Shown: positions 35,060-43,976, counted from the first letter of the stretch. The stretch is DNA of 64,000 nucleotides from Paeniglutamicibacter antarcticus (GCF_900010755.1 NZ_CZJT01000088.1:1-64000); one strand, 5' to 3'. The notes: generated by a model from the letters alone, not told the origin. Program-made: numbers and translations.

Positions 35060-35498
35060 CACTAAGGTGTTTTCTAGAAGAAATCGAGTGCCGTGGATTG
35101 TCTCCATGTGCCACTGAATGGCTGGAACAAGCAACTTGGTGCGAACAGTCGGTCAGGGATGCCCCTAATTTGTGTCTATCACGAAGACAAAAAACCTTTG
35201 GCCCCGTCGCCGACTACTCGGGATTGCTTGGCATGGCAGTGGAATCCAATTTCCACAACAATGCGTGTGCGAGTGATCCCCACGATTCGAAGCCGGCGTA
35301 TGCGCCGCTGACCGGGGATTCCACGTCTACGGAATACCGCATGGCTTCGGAGCCTATGGACCGCCGTCACTGGCCGGTTCGCACAGCAACACGTGGGATG
35401 CGCTTTCAAGAATTTCCTTGGAGTCATTCCTGCAAGCGGTTCCGGGATTTGCGTCCCGATTCGCCGCTGCGTCAACAAGAAGAAAGGACGAATCCACC
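35060..35498 (+). ncRNA. Long structured 5' leader upstream of a 46-residue membrane protein (unclassified)
   Basis: About 440 transcribed nt by prediction, with no recognised gene and base use unlike the coding DNA around it. Seen stems: GTGGAA (35239-35244) / TTCCAC (35251-35256), and ATCCCC (35276-35281) / GGGGAT (35314-35319) enclosing CGGCG (35294-35298), a TATG loop, and CGCCG (35303-35307). I compared it from memory with TPP, FMN, cobalamin, SAM, M-box, glycine and ydaO patterns and saw no match. A reading frame through it (35098-35502) ends in ATGA with the 46-codon gene, but its third-position GC is far below that of real genes here. Confidence 0.35.
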
Positions 35499-35639
35499 AT
35501 GATTCCAGGCCACGAAGCATTGATCTTCACAGCATTCTCGACGATCGCGCTGCTCAGCATCGTGACGTTTGCAATGGTCGCCCGCTACCGTAAGTCCCTC
35601 TCCGAGGGCAAGAGCGCCGGCTCACCCGATAAGGCATAA
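35499..35639 (+). CDS. Small single-pass membrane protein (46 residues)
   Basis: ATG at 35499 with AAAGGA about 10 nt upstream. The product has a short polar start (MIPGHEAL), one strong membrane helix (about 8-29, FTAFSTIALLSIVTFAMVARYR) and a charged, Ser/Lys/Gly-rich tail. It lies between a long leader and a strong terminator 25 nt past the stop, so it appears to be the only product of its transcript. I recognise no family. Similar length and topology occur in small regulatory membrane proteins that modulate transporters or sensors, but nothing here names a partner. Confidence 0.7.
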   Translation: MIPGHEALIFTAFSTIALLSIVTFAMVARYRKSLSEGKSAGSPDKA

Positions 35640-35664
35640 CGCAGGGTCGCACAACGACTCATAT

Positions 35665-35702
35665 GCAGGCAGGGGCGGTCCATTCGGGCCGCCCCTGCCT
35701 GC
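35665..35702 (+). terminator. Terminator of the small membrane protein gene
   Basis: Perfect 14-bp stem GCAGGCAGGGGCGG (35665-35678) / CCGCCCCTGCCTGC (35689-35702) with a 10-nt loop. There is no T-tract, but the stem is very stable. Confidence 0.75.
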
Positions 35703-35961
35703 GTCCGGACACGTTTCGATCGGAGGGTCCGTGCCTTCCCGGTGGCGCCAGCCTCCTTGCAGATGACAGCGGCCAAGTCCAAGTGAATGACAATTGGCTT
35801 CACTCACTAGCCTGCGGGCCCAGCTTCGGGTTATGCTCCGATCAACCGCAAGAAATCCATGGCGACCAGGCAACTCAGAGCTGGCAACAGCTGGCGACGG
35901 GGCTGAAGCGTATGTGCGTGGAGAAATCCGATATTCGCTCCTTAGCAGCAGGGACAACATT

Positions 35962-37662
35962 ATGACCGCAGGTCCCGTCGCACCATCGAAACCCGGTCTC
36001 GCGGAGAAAGCCTCATGGCTTCCGCTGATCGTTGTGGTGCTCACCCAGATCCAGGCTTCGTTCGCTGTGAACGCCCTGACGGTTTCCATGCAGGGGATCA
36101 CCACGGACCTTAACACCCCGGCCACCTCCGTGGGAACCGCAATCACCGCCGGGACCTTCTCCATGGCCGCCTTCATCCTGCTCGGGGCAAAGATCGGCTC
36201 CCGCTATGGAACCCGCAAGGTCTTCCAGATTGCCGTGGCAATCCACGCGGCCGCGATGGCTTGCGTTGCCTTGAGCGTTAGCCCAGCGATGCTTTTCATT
36301 GCCCAAGCTTCCTCGGGTGCGGTCATTGCACTGGTTGCCCCGGCGCTGACAGTCTTCATAGCCACCAACTACAAGGACGCGCAACAGGCCAAGGCCATCG
36401 GACTGCTGGCAGCCGCGATCCCCGCCGCCGGGGTGCTGGCCTTGCTCGTTGCCGGTTGGTTCGCCACCACCATCGGCTGGCGGTACTCGTTTGGCCTGAT
36501 GGTGATCCTCGGCGCCATCAACCTGTTGCTGAGCTTCAGGCTCAAATCCATCCCGGCCCAGCCGGACCTGAAGATCGACTGGACAGGTGCGATCATCGCG
36601 GCCGTTTCCATCATCTTCCTCAGCTTCGGTTTCAGTGGCATGGCAAGCTGGGGCATCTGGTCGGCAACCGACCAGGCACCGTTCAACATCCTGGGCGTCT
36701 CGCCGGCACCACTGCTGATCCTGCTCGGCCTGATTGGCGGACAAGTTTTCTTCGCCTGGGTCCGCAAACGCCAAGACGCCAAACTGCCACGCATCTTCGA
36801 CCTGCGTGTGCTGGCGTCCAGCTCCGAACTGGCGATCACCGCATGCATGTCCATCATGCTGTTCGTGGGAACCGCCGCAAACTTCCTGATCCCGTTGTAC
36901 ATGCAAATGGTTCAGGGACGCAGTGGCATCGAGACCTCGTTCTCGTTGATTCCCTACACACTGAGCATCTTCCTGGCCAGCACGTTTGTCGCTTTCCTGT
37001 ATGACAAATTCGCCCCCAGCGCCATTGCCCGGTCGGGTTTCATTGTTGTCGCCGGGGCCCTGTGCCTGATCGCCTTCAGCATCCGCAACGACTGGGGCCA
37101 GCTCTTTGTGGTCCTGGGGCTGGTTCTGTTGGGACTGGGCCAGGGTGCCATCGTCGCGCTGGTCTTCAACTCGCTGCTCAGCTCGGTGCCCAAACCCTTG
37201 GCCGGTGACGTCGGTGCCTGGCGCGGGCTGGTCCACAACCTTTCAGGTTCCGTGGGCATCGCGGTTGCCAGCGCCTTCGCGGTGGCTATGCTCGCCTCGC
37301 AGATCTCCCTCGGTGCGAGCCAGCACCCGGAGATTTCCGAGCAGTTGATTTCCAGGGTCAACCTCAGCGACGCGAACTTCATGACCAACGCGCAGCTCGA
37401 GGACTCGATCAAGGACCGTGCGGGTTCCCCCGAAGAACTGGCAGCCGCCGTTGACGTCAACGCCGAGGCCCGGCTCCACTCCCTGCAGATATCCCTGCTG
37501 GGGCTTGCCGGATTGGCCATGCTGGCCATCGTCCCGGCAGGGCGCATGCCCAAGCGCCGCCAGGACGAACTGCCCGAACAGATGGAGCCAGACGATCCGG
37601 ACGCACTTGACCTCGAAGCGGTGGAAACGAGCAGTGTGGAAACAACCAGGGAGAACCCATGA
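35962..37662 (+). CDS. MFS efflux transporter (DHA2 family)
   Basis: A 566-residue transporter with about 14 predicted helices. Motifs of the 14-helix drug/H+ antiporter group include LLGAKIGSRYGTRKVFQ (loop 2-3) and GLLAAAIPAAGVLALLVAGWF (motif C, typical of exporters). The C-terminal 80 residues are acidic and probably cytoplasmic (ELPEQMEPDDPDALDLEAVETSS). I chose the ATG at 35962, with AGGGA 8 nt upstream; longer frames start in the upstream spacer. The stop overlaps the start of leucyl aminopeptidase by ATGA, an unusual coupling. Substrate unknown. The preceding 259-nt gap (35703-35961) shows no clear element. Confidence 0.87.
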   Translation: MTAGPVAPSKPGLAEKASWLPLIVVVLTQIQASFAVNALTVSMQGITTDLNTPATSVGTAITAGTFSMAAFILLGAKIGSRYGTRKVFQIAVAIHAAAMACVALSVSPAMLFIAQASSGAVIALVAPALTVFIATNYKDAQQAKAIGLLAAAIPAAGVLALLVAGWFATTIGWRYSFGLMVILGAINLLLSFRLKSIPAQPDLKIDWTGAIIAAVSIIFLSFGFSGMASWGIWSATDQAPFNILGVSPAPLLILLGLIGGQVFFAWVRKRQDAKLPRIFDLRVLASSSELAITACMSIMLFVGTAANFLIPLYMQMVQGRSGIETSFSLIPYTLSIFLASTFVAFLYDKFAPSAIARSGFIVVAGALCLIAFSIRNDWGQLFVVLGLVLLGLGQGAIVALVFNSLLSSVPKPLAGDVGAWRGLVHNLSGSVGIAVASAFAVAMLASQISLGASQHPEISEQLISRVNLSDANFMTNAQLEDSIKDRAGSPEELAAAVDVNAEARLHSLQISLLGLAGLAMLAIVPAGRMPKRRQDELPEQMEPDDPDALDLEAVETSSVETTRENP

Positions 37663-39167
37663 ATTTCGATGCATACAAACTGATTTCCACCGACTTTTCA
37701 CCCTTGCCCTCGCTGCATGCGGGGGACCCGGTGATCGAGTGGGTGGACAGATTTACCGGGGTTGAAGCAGTCGCGGTGTTGGTGGGCAGCGATGGTGAGG
37801 TTCCGGCGGCACTGGGACTTGACCGCGAAGCCCTGGCCCGTGCGGGATTCACCGGCGCTGCCGGCGGCACACTGGTTGTCCCGACCTCCGAGGGGCCATT
37901 GCTGGTCGCCGTCGGAGCCGGATCCCTAGGCGAACTGGATGAGCACGCGCTGCGCGATGCAGCGGCCAACGCAACGCGTGCCACCAAGGGCAAGGCTTCT
38001 TTTGGCCTGCAGGTTCCTGAGCTGGACATGGACGCTGAAACCCTCGGACGTGTTCTCGCCGAGGGCGTGCTGCTGGCCCGCTACGCCTTCACCCCGCTGA
38101 AGAACGGCGGCAAGTACACGGCACTTGAACGGGTGCAGGTCCGTGCCGGGCGAACCAACGCAACCCAGGCCGCGGACGGCACCGGGGTAGCGCGGATCAA
38201 CGCGCGGGCGGCAAACATCGCCCGCGACCTGTGCAACGCCCCGCCCAGCCACCTCACGGCCGTGGTCTTGGCGGAAGTCGCCAAGGACCTGGGCGAACGC
38301 TTCGGGTTCGAGGTCCAGGAATTTGACCGCGAAGCACTCATTGGGATGCGCTGCGGCGGCATCCTGGGGGTCAACGCGGGCAGCACCCAGGAACCACGCA
38401 TGCTCAAACTGCACTACACCCCGCAGGGAACACCCACCGGACACTTGGGGTTGGTTGGCAAAGGCATCATGTACGACTCGGGCGGCGTGAGCCTGAAGCC
38501 GAGTGACCCGATGCACCTGCTGATGAAGATGGACATGGGCGGGGCGGCCTCCGTGCTGGCAACATTTACCGCGCTGCGCGACCTCGGTGCCTCCGCGGAG
38601 GTCACCGGTTTCCTGATGTGTACCGACAACATGCCAGATGGTTCGGCCTACAAACTGGGCGATGTGCTCAACACCCGCAGCGGGCTGACCATCGAGGTCA
38701 AGAACACCGACGCCGAGGGCCGCTTGGTCATGTGTGACGCGCTGACCCTTGCCGTGGAGGACAAGGTCGACGCGGTGATTGACATTGCCACGCTCACCGG
38801 GGCCGCGTTGATGGCGCTGGGCCAGCTCACCGCCGCACTGTTGGGCAATGACCAAGAACTCATCGATGCGGTGCGCACCAGCGCCGCGAACACCGACGAG
38901 CAGGTCTGGCAGTTGCCGCTGGAGCGCAAGTACCGCAAGCAGCTGGATTCGGACATCGCGGACATCTCCAACCTCGGCGGCAAATACGCGGGGGCGACCA
39001 CCGCAGCCCTGTTCCTCGAGGAGTTCGTGGGGCAGACCCCGTGGGCTCACCTGGACATTGCCGGCACCATGCAGTCGGACACCAACGACGTGTGGCGTTC
39101 CAAGGGAGCCACGGGCTTCGGTACCAGGACGCTGATCGACCTGGCGCAGAACTTCTCGCGCCGCTGA
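37659..39167 (+). CDS. pepA: Leucyl aminopeptidase (M17)
   Basis: A 502-residue M17 aminopeptidase that removes N-terminal residues from peptides in the cytoplasm. The C-terminal catalytic domain has VGKGIMYDSGG (family GKGITFDSGG; Lys and Asp metal ligands), KMDMGGAA, and the signature NTDAEGRL (from about residue 349) with Asp, Glu and Arg of the active site. The N-terminal macro-like domain (1-170) is less conserved. It starts within the stop of the MFS gene (ATGA). The hairpin at 39209 terminates the pair. Confidence 0.93.
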   Translation: MNFDAYKLISTDFSPLPSLHAGDPVIEWVDRFTGVEAVAVLVGSDGEVPAALGLDREALARAGFTGAAGGTLVVPTSEGPLLVAVGAGSLGELDEHALRDAAANATRATKGKASFGLQVPELDMDAETLGRVLAEGVLLARYAFTPLKNGGKYTALERVQVRAGRTNATQAADGTGVARINARAANIARDLCNAPPSHLTAVVLAEVAKDLGERFGFEVQEFDREALIGMRCGGILGVNAGSTQEPRMLKLHYTPQGTPTGHLGLVGKGIMYDSGGVSLKPSDPMHLLMKMDMGGAASVLATFTALRDLGASAEVTGFLMCTDNMPDGSAYKLGDVLNTRSGLTIEVKNTDAEGRLVMCDALTLAVEDKVDAVIDIATLTGAALMALGQLTAALLGNDQELIDAVRTSAANTDEQVWQLPLERKYRKQLDSDIADISNLGGKYAGATTAALFLEEFVGQTPWAHLDIAGTMQSDTNDVWRSKGATGFGTRTLIDLAQNFSRR

Positions 39168-39208
39168 CCGAGCGGGGAAGGCATCTTCCCCAAGGAACGT
39201 GCCTTCCT

Positions 39209-39246
39209 GTGCGTCGTACCCGCAAGACGCGGGTGCGACGCACTTT
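39209..39246 (+). terminator. Terminator after leucyl aminopeptidase
   Basis: Stem GTGCGTCGTACCCGC (39209-39223) / GCGGGTGCGACGCAC (39229-39243), with one wobble, followed by TTT. Confidence 0.75.
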
Positions 39247-39285
39247 CCGTGCCACCGAAACGACAAACCACCTATGAGGGAACCG

Positions 39286-39834
39286 ATGTACGCAATCCGC
39301 GAGTACCGACCCGGGGATGAGCCCCAGTGGCTCGAATGCAGGCTGCTGAGCTTCTTCCGGACCGACTACTACGACGACGTGAAGACGGCCAAGACGGTGC
39401 TGCCCGACCCGCAGCTGTGTTTTGTCGCCGAAGAGGACGGCCGGGTGCTCGGCCTCATCGACGTCGAGGTTGACGGGAAATGCGCAACCATCGACTCGAT
39501 CGCGGTGCGCCCGGAGGCCCAACGCCGGGGGATCGCCGCCACGCTGCTGCGCCACGCCATCGAGCGGCTGCCGGCGGACGTGCTCACCCTCGACGCGTGG
39601 ACGCGGGAAAACACCGAGGCCAACGGGTGGTACCAACGCCGCGGGTTTGTCGAGAACCACCGCTACCTGCACGTCTACAAGAACTGGGACGAGCCACCTG
39701 ACGGGTACACCAGCCCGCCGGGACTTTCCCGTCCCGTCATGGCCTTCATGCACGCGGACATCGAACATGAGGCAGCGATGCGGGAAAACCACAAACGGGT
39801 CTATGTCTGCCGGCAGTACTTGAAGAAGCTCTGA
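39286..39834 (+). CDS. GNAT-family N-acetyltransferase
   Basis: A 182-residue acyl-CoA-dependent acetyltransferase. The acetyl-CoA-binding motif A is visible as IDSIAVRPEAQRRGIAATLLRHAIE (R/Q-x-x-G-x-A), and WYQRRGFVEN is the usual motif B end. Start at 39286 chosen because GAGGGA lies 4 nt ahead; ATG at 39274 would add four residues. Substrate unknown. It stands alone between a terminator and the CPBP protease gene. Confidence 0.85.
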   Translation: MYAIREYRPGDEPQWLECRLLSFFRTDYYDDVKTAKTVLPDPQLCFVAEEDGRVLGLIDVEVDGKCATIDSIAVRPEAQRRGIAATLLRHAIERLPADVLTLDAWTRENTEANGWYQRRGFVENHRYLHVYKNWDEPPDGYTSPPGLSRPVMAFMHADIEHEAAMRENHKRVYVCRQYLKKL

Positions 39835-39916
39835 ATCGAAATATACGATTGACTTGGATCAAAAGCCCGGTGACCCGGCTTGGAATGATGGGTTCCGCCC
39901 TACCGAAAGAGTAATC

Positions 39917-40747
39917 ATGCCCGAGCACGGAGCGTCAACAGCATGGAAGCGGTTCTGGGAACGGGGCGGCTGGTGGAAGGGCGTCATCCTCGCGGCCGTC
40001 TATTACGGGCTGTACCAGCTCGGCGGGTTGGGAATCACCTCGATTGCAGCCCCCATGCTGATCAACCCCAATAGCCCCGAATTTATTGTCTTCGCCTACG
40101 TGCTGCCGATTGCCTTCGGCGGGCTGCTCCTGGTGCTCTTTGCGCTCTCGCTAGGCTGGTTGAAATCGCTCTTCGCCCGCCAACCCATCAGCGGCGGGAA
40201 GTGGATGTGGATTGCCGTCGCCATCGTCCTGGGCTTCAACATCCTGCGTTTCGCCACGCTTGACTACGAGGCCGCCGGCCTCTCCAAAGTCGCGGCCTGG
40301 GTGGTCGCTGGCCTGTTCATCGGCTTCGCTGAGGAGACACTGACACGCGGATTCGTGGTCAACCTGATGCGCAAGGCCGGCCACCGCGAGATCTCCGTGG
40401 CGCTTGTGTCGGCCGCCGTGTTCGCGGCGCTGCACGCGGGGAACCTGCTCAGCGGGCAGGCCCTCGTCACCACACTTCTGCAGCTCCTGTACACCTTCGG
40501 CTTCGGAATCTGCATGTACCTGGCGCTCCGGGTGACGGGCAACCTGATCTGGCCGATCCTCCTGCACGCCAGCACCGACCCCAGCATTTTCCTGCACACG
40601 GCCTTTCCGGGCGAGGGACCCCTGGCCTCGATTGCCAGCCTGGGAAACCTGCCGGTCATCGCCTTCGGGCTGATCGCCATCATTTTCATCCGCGGACGTG
40701 TCGCCCAAAGCGACGTCCTCAAGATCGAGAACCCGGTTCTCGGCTGA
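39917..40747 (+). CDS. CPBP-family intramembrane glutamic protease
   Basis: A 276-residue membrane protein with eight or so hydrophobic segments and the three CPBP/Abi motifs: E139-E140-TLT-R144, FAALH173 and H217ASTD. These residues form the active site of Rce1-like intramembrane proteases; bacterial members take part in bacteriocin self-protection or signalling, but most are uncharacterised. The ATG at 39917 has AAAGAG 5 nt upstream. No bacteriocin-like gene is next to it. Confidence 0.87.
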   Translation: MPEHGASTAWKRFWERGGWWKGVILAAVYYGLYQLGGLGITSIAAPMLINPNSPEFIVFAYVLPIAFGGLLLVLFALSLGWLKSLFARQPISGGKWMWIAVAIVLGFNILRFATLDYEAAGLSKVAAWVVAGLFIGFAEETLTRGFVVNLMRKAGHREISVALVSAAVFAALHAGNLLSGQALVTTLLQLLYTFGFGICMYLALRVTGNLIWPILLHASTDPSIFLHTAFPGEGPLASIASLGNLPVIAFGLIAIIFIRGRVAQSDVLKIENPVLG

Positions 40748-40801
40748 GGTTCCGGCGTGGACTTCGCGCCGACGCGGATTAAGACCCCGGCCCCGGGAGC
40801 C

Positions 40802-40912
40802 TCAGGGATCCAACAGGTAGCCCAGGGCCCCTGAACCGAAAAACAGAAAGCCCGCGGCGACGAGCACACAGATGCACAGCACCGTGATCTTCATTTTCTT
40901 GGCTTCATCCAT
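40802..40912 (-). CDS. Possible 36-residue membrane microprotein
   Basis: ATG at 40912 to TGA at 40802 on the minus strand encodes a Lys-rich start (MDEAKKMKI) followed by one clear hydrophobic helix (TVLCICVLVAAGFLFFGSGA) and a short tail. There is no recognisable ribosome site, so the call rests on the membrane-protein pattern alone. It is convergent with the CPBP gene. Confidence 0.3.
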   Translation of the reverse strand: MDEAKKMKITVLCICVLVAAGFLFFGSGALGYLLDP

Positions 40913-41251
40913 GCGATCAAGGCTAGCGTTAATTCGGATTCCAGCAGGTCAAGTACCTGAATGATCGACACCTGAGGGCTTGGTGCCGGGGCGACCGCAC
41001 CAGGACCCGTGCCTTGAAGACCCGACGGAAAGGCTTCGCCCCGCTGGAGGCAGGGTTCGGAGTGCCGTGCACCCGCGGGCCCGCTGACGAAGACTTAAAC
41101 CAGTCACCGCAAATTCGAGCCAGCTCACCGAGCGGCCCCGCCCGGGGATGGCCCCGCGAGCCCATTTGGTTCGAATGTGACGCGATCAAGGACTAAAGTG
41201 GCGCAGATGACGCTTACGCAACATGTGTCAAACAGCTTAGGAAGGGCAGCC
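40913..41251. other. Spacer upstream of the CoA-transferase, no gene seen
   Basis: About 340 bases with only frames lacking ribosome sites. A GTG at 41177 and an ATG at 41207 open the CoA-transferase frame early, but the best ribosome site is at the later GTG (41252). Confidence 0.5.
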
Positions 41252-42778
41252 GTGCACGATCGGATCCATCACCCCACATTCTCAGACCTCTTGATGTCGG
41301 CCGAACAAGCCGCCGCCATGGTGAAACCGGGCATGACGGTGGCCATGAGTGGTTTCACCGGCGCCGGCTATCCCAAGGCAGTCCCCGGGGCGCTCGCCGG
41401 GCTGATGGAAAACGAGCATGCCGCCGGGCGCGACTTCAAGATCAACGTGCTCACCGGCGCCTCCACGGCACCAGAGCTCGACGGCGTGCTGGCCCGCGCC
41501 GGGGGCATGGAGCTGCGACTTCCCTACATGTCCGATCCGGAGCTGCGCCGCCGCATCAACGAGGGCGAAATGGAATACATGGACATCCACCTGTCCCATG
41601 TTGCCCAGCACGCCTGGTTCGGTTTCTACGGCAAGATCGACCTGGCCATCATCGAGGTCGTCGGCATCACCGAAGACGGCCGCTTGATCCCTTCGTCCTC
41701 CGTGGGCAACAACAAGACCTGGTTGGACATGGCCGACAAGGTCATCATCGAGGTCAACTCGGAACAGTCCGCTGCCATGGAAGGCATGCACGACATCTAC
41801 TACGGCACTGCGCTGCCCCCGCACCGCAAGCCGATCGAGTTGACCACCGTCAAGGACCGCATTGGCGAGCCGTACCTGCGCGTGGACCTGGACAAGATCG
41901 TCGGCGTGGTGGAAACCAGCGCCCCCGACCGGCTGTCCCCGTTTGCACCTGTCGATGAGACTTCCACGCAGATCGCGGACCACCTGCTGGACTTCCTGGA
42001 CCACGAAATCCGCGCCGGACGGCTGACCGACAAGCTGCTGCCACTGCAGTCAGGTGTCGGCAACATTGCCAACGCGGTGCTCGCGGGCCTGGCCCGTGGC
42101 GGCTACAAGGGCCTGCAGGCCTACACCGAGGTCATCCAGGACGGCATGCTCTCACTGCTCAAGGACGGAACGCTCAATTTCGCCTCGGCAACTTCCTTCT
42201 CGCTTTCGGCCGCGGGCATCGACGAGTTCAACGCCCACGTTGATTTCTACCGCGAGCACATCCTGTTGCGCACCCAGGAAATCTCCAACCACCCGGAGCT
42301 CGTGCGCCGGTTGGGGTGCATCGCCCTGAACGGCATGATCGAGGCAGACATCTACGGCAACGTGAACTCCACCAACGTGGTCGGCTCGCACGTCATGAAC
42401 GGCATCGGCGGCTCGGGCGACTTCGCCCGCAACGGCTACCTTTCCGTGTTCATGTCCCCGTCGGTGGCCAAGGGCGGCAAGATCTCGGGCATCGTCCCGA
42501 TGGCCAGCCACGTCGACCACACCGAGCACGACACCATGATCCTGATTACCGAACAAGGCCTGGCGGACTTGCGCGGGCTTTCCCCGAAGATGCGCGCCCA
42601 GGTGGTCATCGACAAGTGCTCGGCCCCGGAATACCGCCCGATGCTGCAGGATTATTTCGACCGTGCCCGTGTGGAGAGCTACGGCAAGCACACCCCGCAC
42701 CTGCTCAACGAGGCGCTGAGCTGGCACCAGCGTTACATCGAGACCGGGGACATGCGCACGGGTCTCGTGACCCCGTAA
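41252..42778 (+). CDS. Acetyl-CoA hydrolase / succinyl-CoA:acetate CoA-transferase (Cat1/AarC family)
   Basis: A 508-residue CoA transferase. Motifs: GMTVAMSGFTGAGYPKAVP near the N-terminus, IPSSSVGNNKTW, the catalytic Glu293 in YTEVIQDGML (same place as the active-site Glu of AarC), and GSGDFARNGYLSVF near the C-terminus. It moves CoA between acetate or propionate and succinate, linking overflow acetate to the TCA cycle, or hydrolyses acetyl-CoA. GTG at 41252 is preferred: AGGAAGGG lies upstream and the length then matches the family. Monocistronic, ending in a strong terminator. Confidence 0.9.
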   Translation: MHDRIHHPTFSDLLMSAEQAAAMVKPGMTVAMSGFTGAGYPKAVPGALAGLMENEHAAGRDFKINVLTGASTAPELDGVLARAGGMELRLPYMSDPELRRRINEGEMEYMDIHLSHVAQHAWFGFYGKIDLAIIEVVGITEDGRLIPSSSVGNNKTWLDMADKVIIEVNSEQSAAMEGMHDIYYGTALPPHRKPIELTTVKDRIGEPYLRVDLDKIVGVVETSAPDRLSPFAPVDETSTQIADHLLDFLDHEIRAGRLTDKLLPLQSGVGNIANAVLAGLARGGYKGLQAYTEVIQDGMLSLLKDGTLNFASATSFSLSAAGIDEFNAHVDFYREHILLRTQEISNHPELVRRLGCIALNGMIEADIYGNVNSTNVVGSHVMNGIGGSGDFARNGYLSVFMSPSVAKGGKISGIVPMASHVDHTEHDTMILITEQGLADLRGLSPKMRAQVVIDKCSAPEYRPMLQDYFDRARVESYGKHTPHLLNEALSWHQRYIETGDMRTGLVTP

Positions 42779-42796
42779 GCGGCCACCGCACTGACA

Positions 42797-42853
42797 AAGA
42801 CCTGTCCCGACCAGTGTTTCCCGCGGGAATCGATGGTTGGGACAGGTCTTTTC
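42797..42853. terminator. Bidirectional terminator after the CoA-transferase
   Basis: Stem AAGACCTGTCCCgaCCA (42797-42813) / TGGttGGGACAGGTCTT (42834-42850), then TTTC on the plus strand. It also suits the convergent minus-strand gene ending at 42899. Confidence 0.85.
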
Positions 42854-42898
42854 TGCGTCAATGGGCGGCTTGCTGCCGGGCCAAGAGGGACGGATCGA

Positions 42899-43471
42899 TC
42901 AAGCTGTCATGGCGGTGCCCTGGTCCGGACCGAAGGCCAGCGGGTGGGCCGGGGGCAGCACGACGTTCGGCTGGGCCGGTACCAGGGGATCCATGCCCAT
43001 GCGCGTGCGGTGCCAGGAGGATTCGGTTGCCACCCAGATGGTCATGGGAAGCCCCGTGAACCATCCGGTGTATTCCTGCTCCGGGGTCCACTTCGCGGAA
43101 CGCTCGTAGTAGCTCCACGAGGCCTCGTTGCGGTTGTCGATGACAGTGATGGGTGTTCCGCCCATGGACAGGGCGTAGGTGAGTCGCGAATCGGCCATGT
43201 TCTGGCGGATTCCGAGCCTGCGGTAGGCGGGGTGCACAAACATCGCGCCAAGCTCCAGCGGGCGTTCAACCTCGGTGGGGGCGGTGACGGCTGTGTGTAC
43301 GATTCCCACGCCCACACGGGTTCCCTCATGCAGGGCAGTGACAATGAATTGCGCATGGTCCATGCGCTCGTGCCAGCGGGCATCGGGCGTGTGGCAGAGT
43401 GCGGACAGGGCATCGCGCTCGGCCCCGGTGGGCGCGGCATACGACAGGGAGTACTCAATGGATGGAAGCAC
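42899..43471 (-). CDS. GNAT-like acetyltransferase
   Basis: A 190-residue protein with a recognisable GNAT core: LGAMFVHPAYRRLGIRQNMADSRLTYAL is motif A (R-R-x-G-I-x) and VIDNRNEASWSYYERSAKW is motif B. The C-terminal ~50 residues are Pro-rich and not family-typical. The GTG at 43471 is the only start with a good ribosome site (AGAGGA, 8 nt upstream) near the domain edge; the frame remains open far upstream without coding character. Substrate unknown. Confidence 0.7.
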   Translation of the reverse strand: MLPSIEYSLSYAAPTGAERDALSALCHTPDARWHERMDHAQFIVTALHEGTRVGVGIVHTAVTAPTEVERPLELGAMFVHPAYRRLGIRQNMADSRLTYALSMGGTPITVIDNRNEASWSYYERSAKWTPEQEYTGWFTGLPMTIWVATESSWHRTRMGMDPLVPAQPNVVLPPAHPLAFGPDQGTAMTA

Positions 43472-43976
43472 TGGGAGCGGTCCTCTAAGTGTTAAAGAGC
43501 GAACGAAAGAAGGGGTTCCCGGAATTACGCCGGGCCGGTTCTTTGGCCGGTAGGGGACCGATGCCGGCGGCTCCCGGCAGCTTCCTTGTAGGGCCCAGTT
43601 TTTGGGCGTCGTGGAAACGACAAAAGAAATTATTACCCGAGCGTGGGCCTGTTGTAAACACGGCCTCAAACGGCAAAATTGGTGGATAAAAACGGGGCCG
43701 TCGCGCACCACGAAAAATACCCCGGTTTTCCGCGGGTTTGCAGGGTTTTTGCGCACGCGGGGAGCAGTGGTTTTGGCCAGGCGTTTACCGAAAATTCGTG
43801 TGCCGGAATTCAGCGGATTCTTGGCCGGCCCGAGATGGCAGTTTCCGTTGGATCCACGCGAGGCCATGTGGCAGTGGACCAGGAAACAGTTCGGCCCGGA
43901 AGATCGCCCTCGATTTGGCGCGCACCTCACACCTCGGCTAATCTTGGACGGTACGGCCCCGCGCCGCACGAAAATC
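43472..43976. other. 505-bp spacer upstream of tRNA-Val, no supported gene
   Basis: Frames in this stretch run through on both strands but have mixed third-position composition and no family signal; one plus-strand frame (43602-44096) continues straight through the tRNA. There are locally AT-rich patches near 43615-43690 and several GGCCGG/CCGGCC repeats around 43531-43560. It could hold the tRNA promoter, an unrecognised small RNA or decayed sequence. Confidence 0.4.

Noticed and set aside
39917..40747. CPBP protease as part of a bacteriocin or defence cassette
   Set aside because: No bacteriocin precursor, ABC exporter or other defence gene lies next to it.
40929..41189. 86-residue minus-strand frame in the CoA-transferase spacer
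   Set aside because: No ribosome site, no family signal, and it crosses the likely CoA-transferase promoter region.
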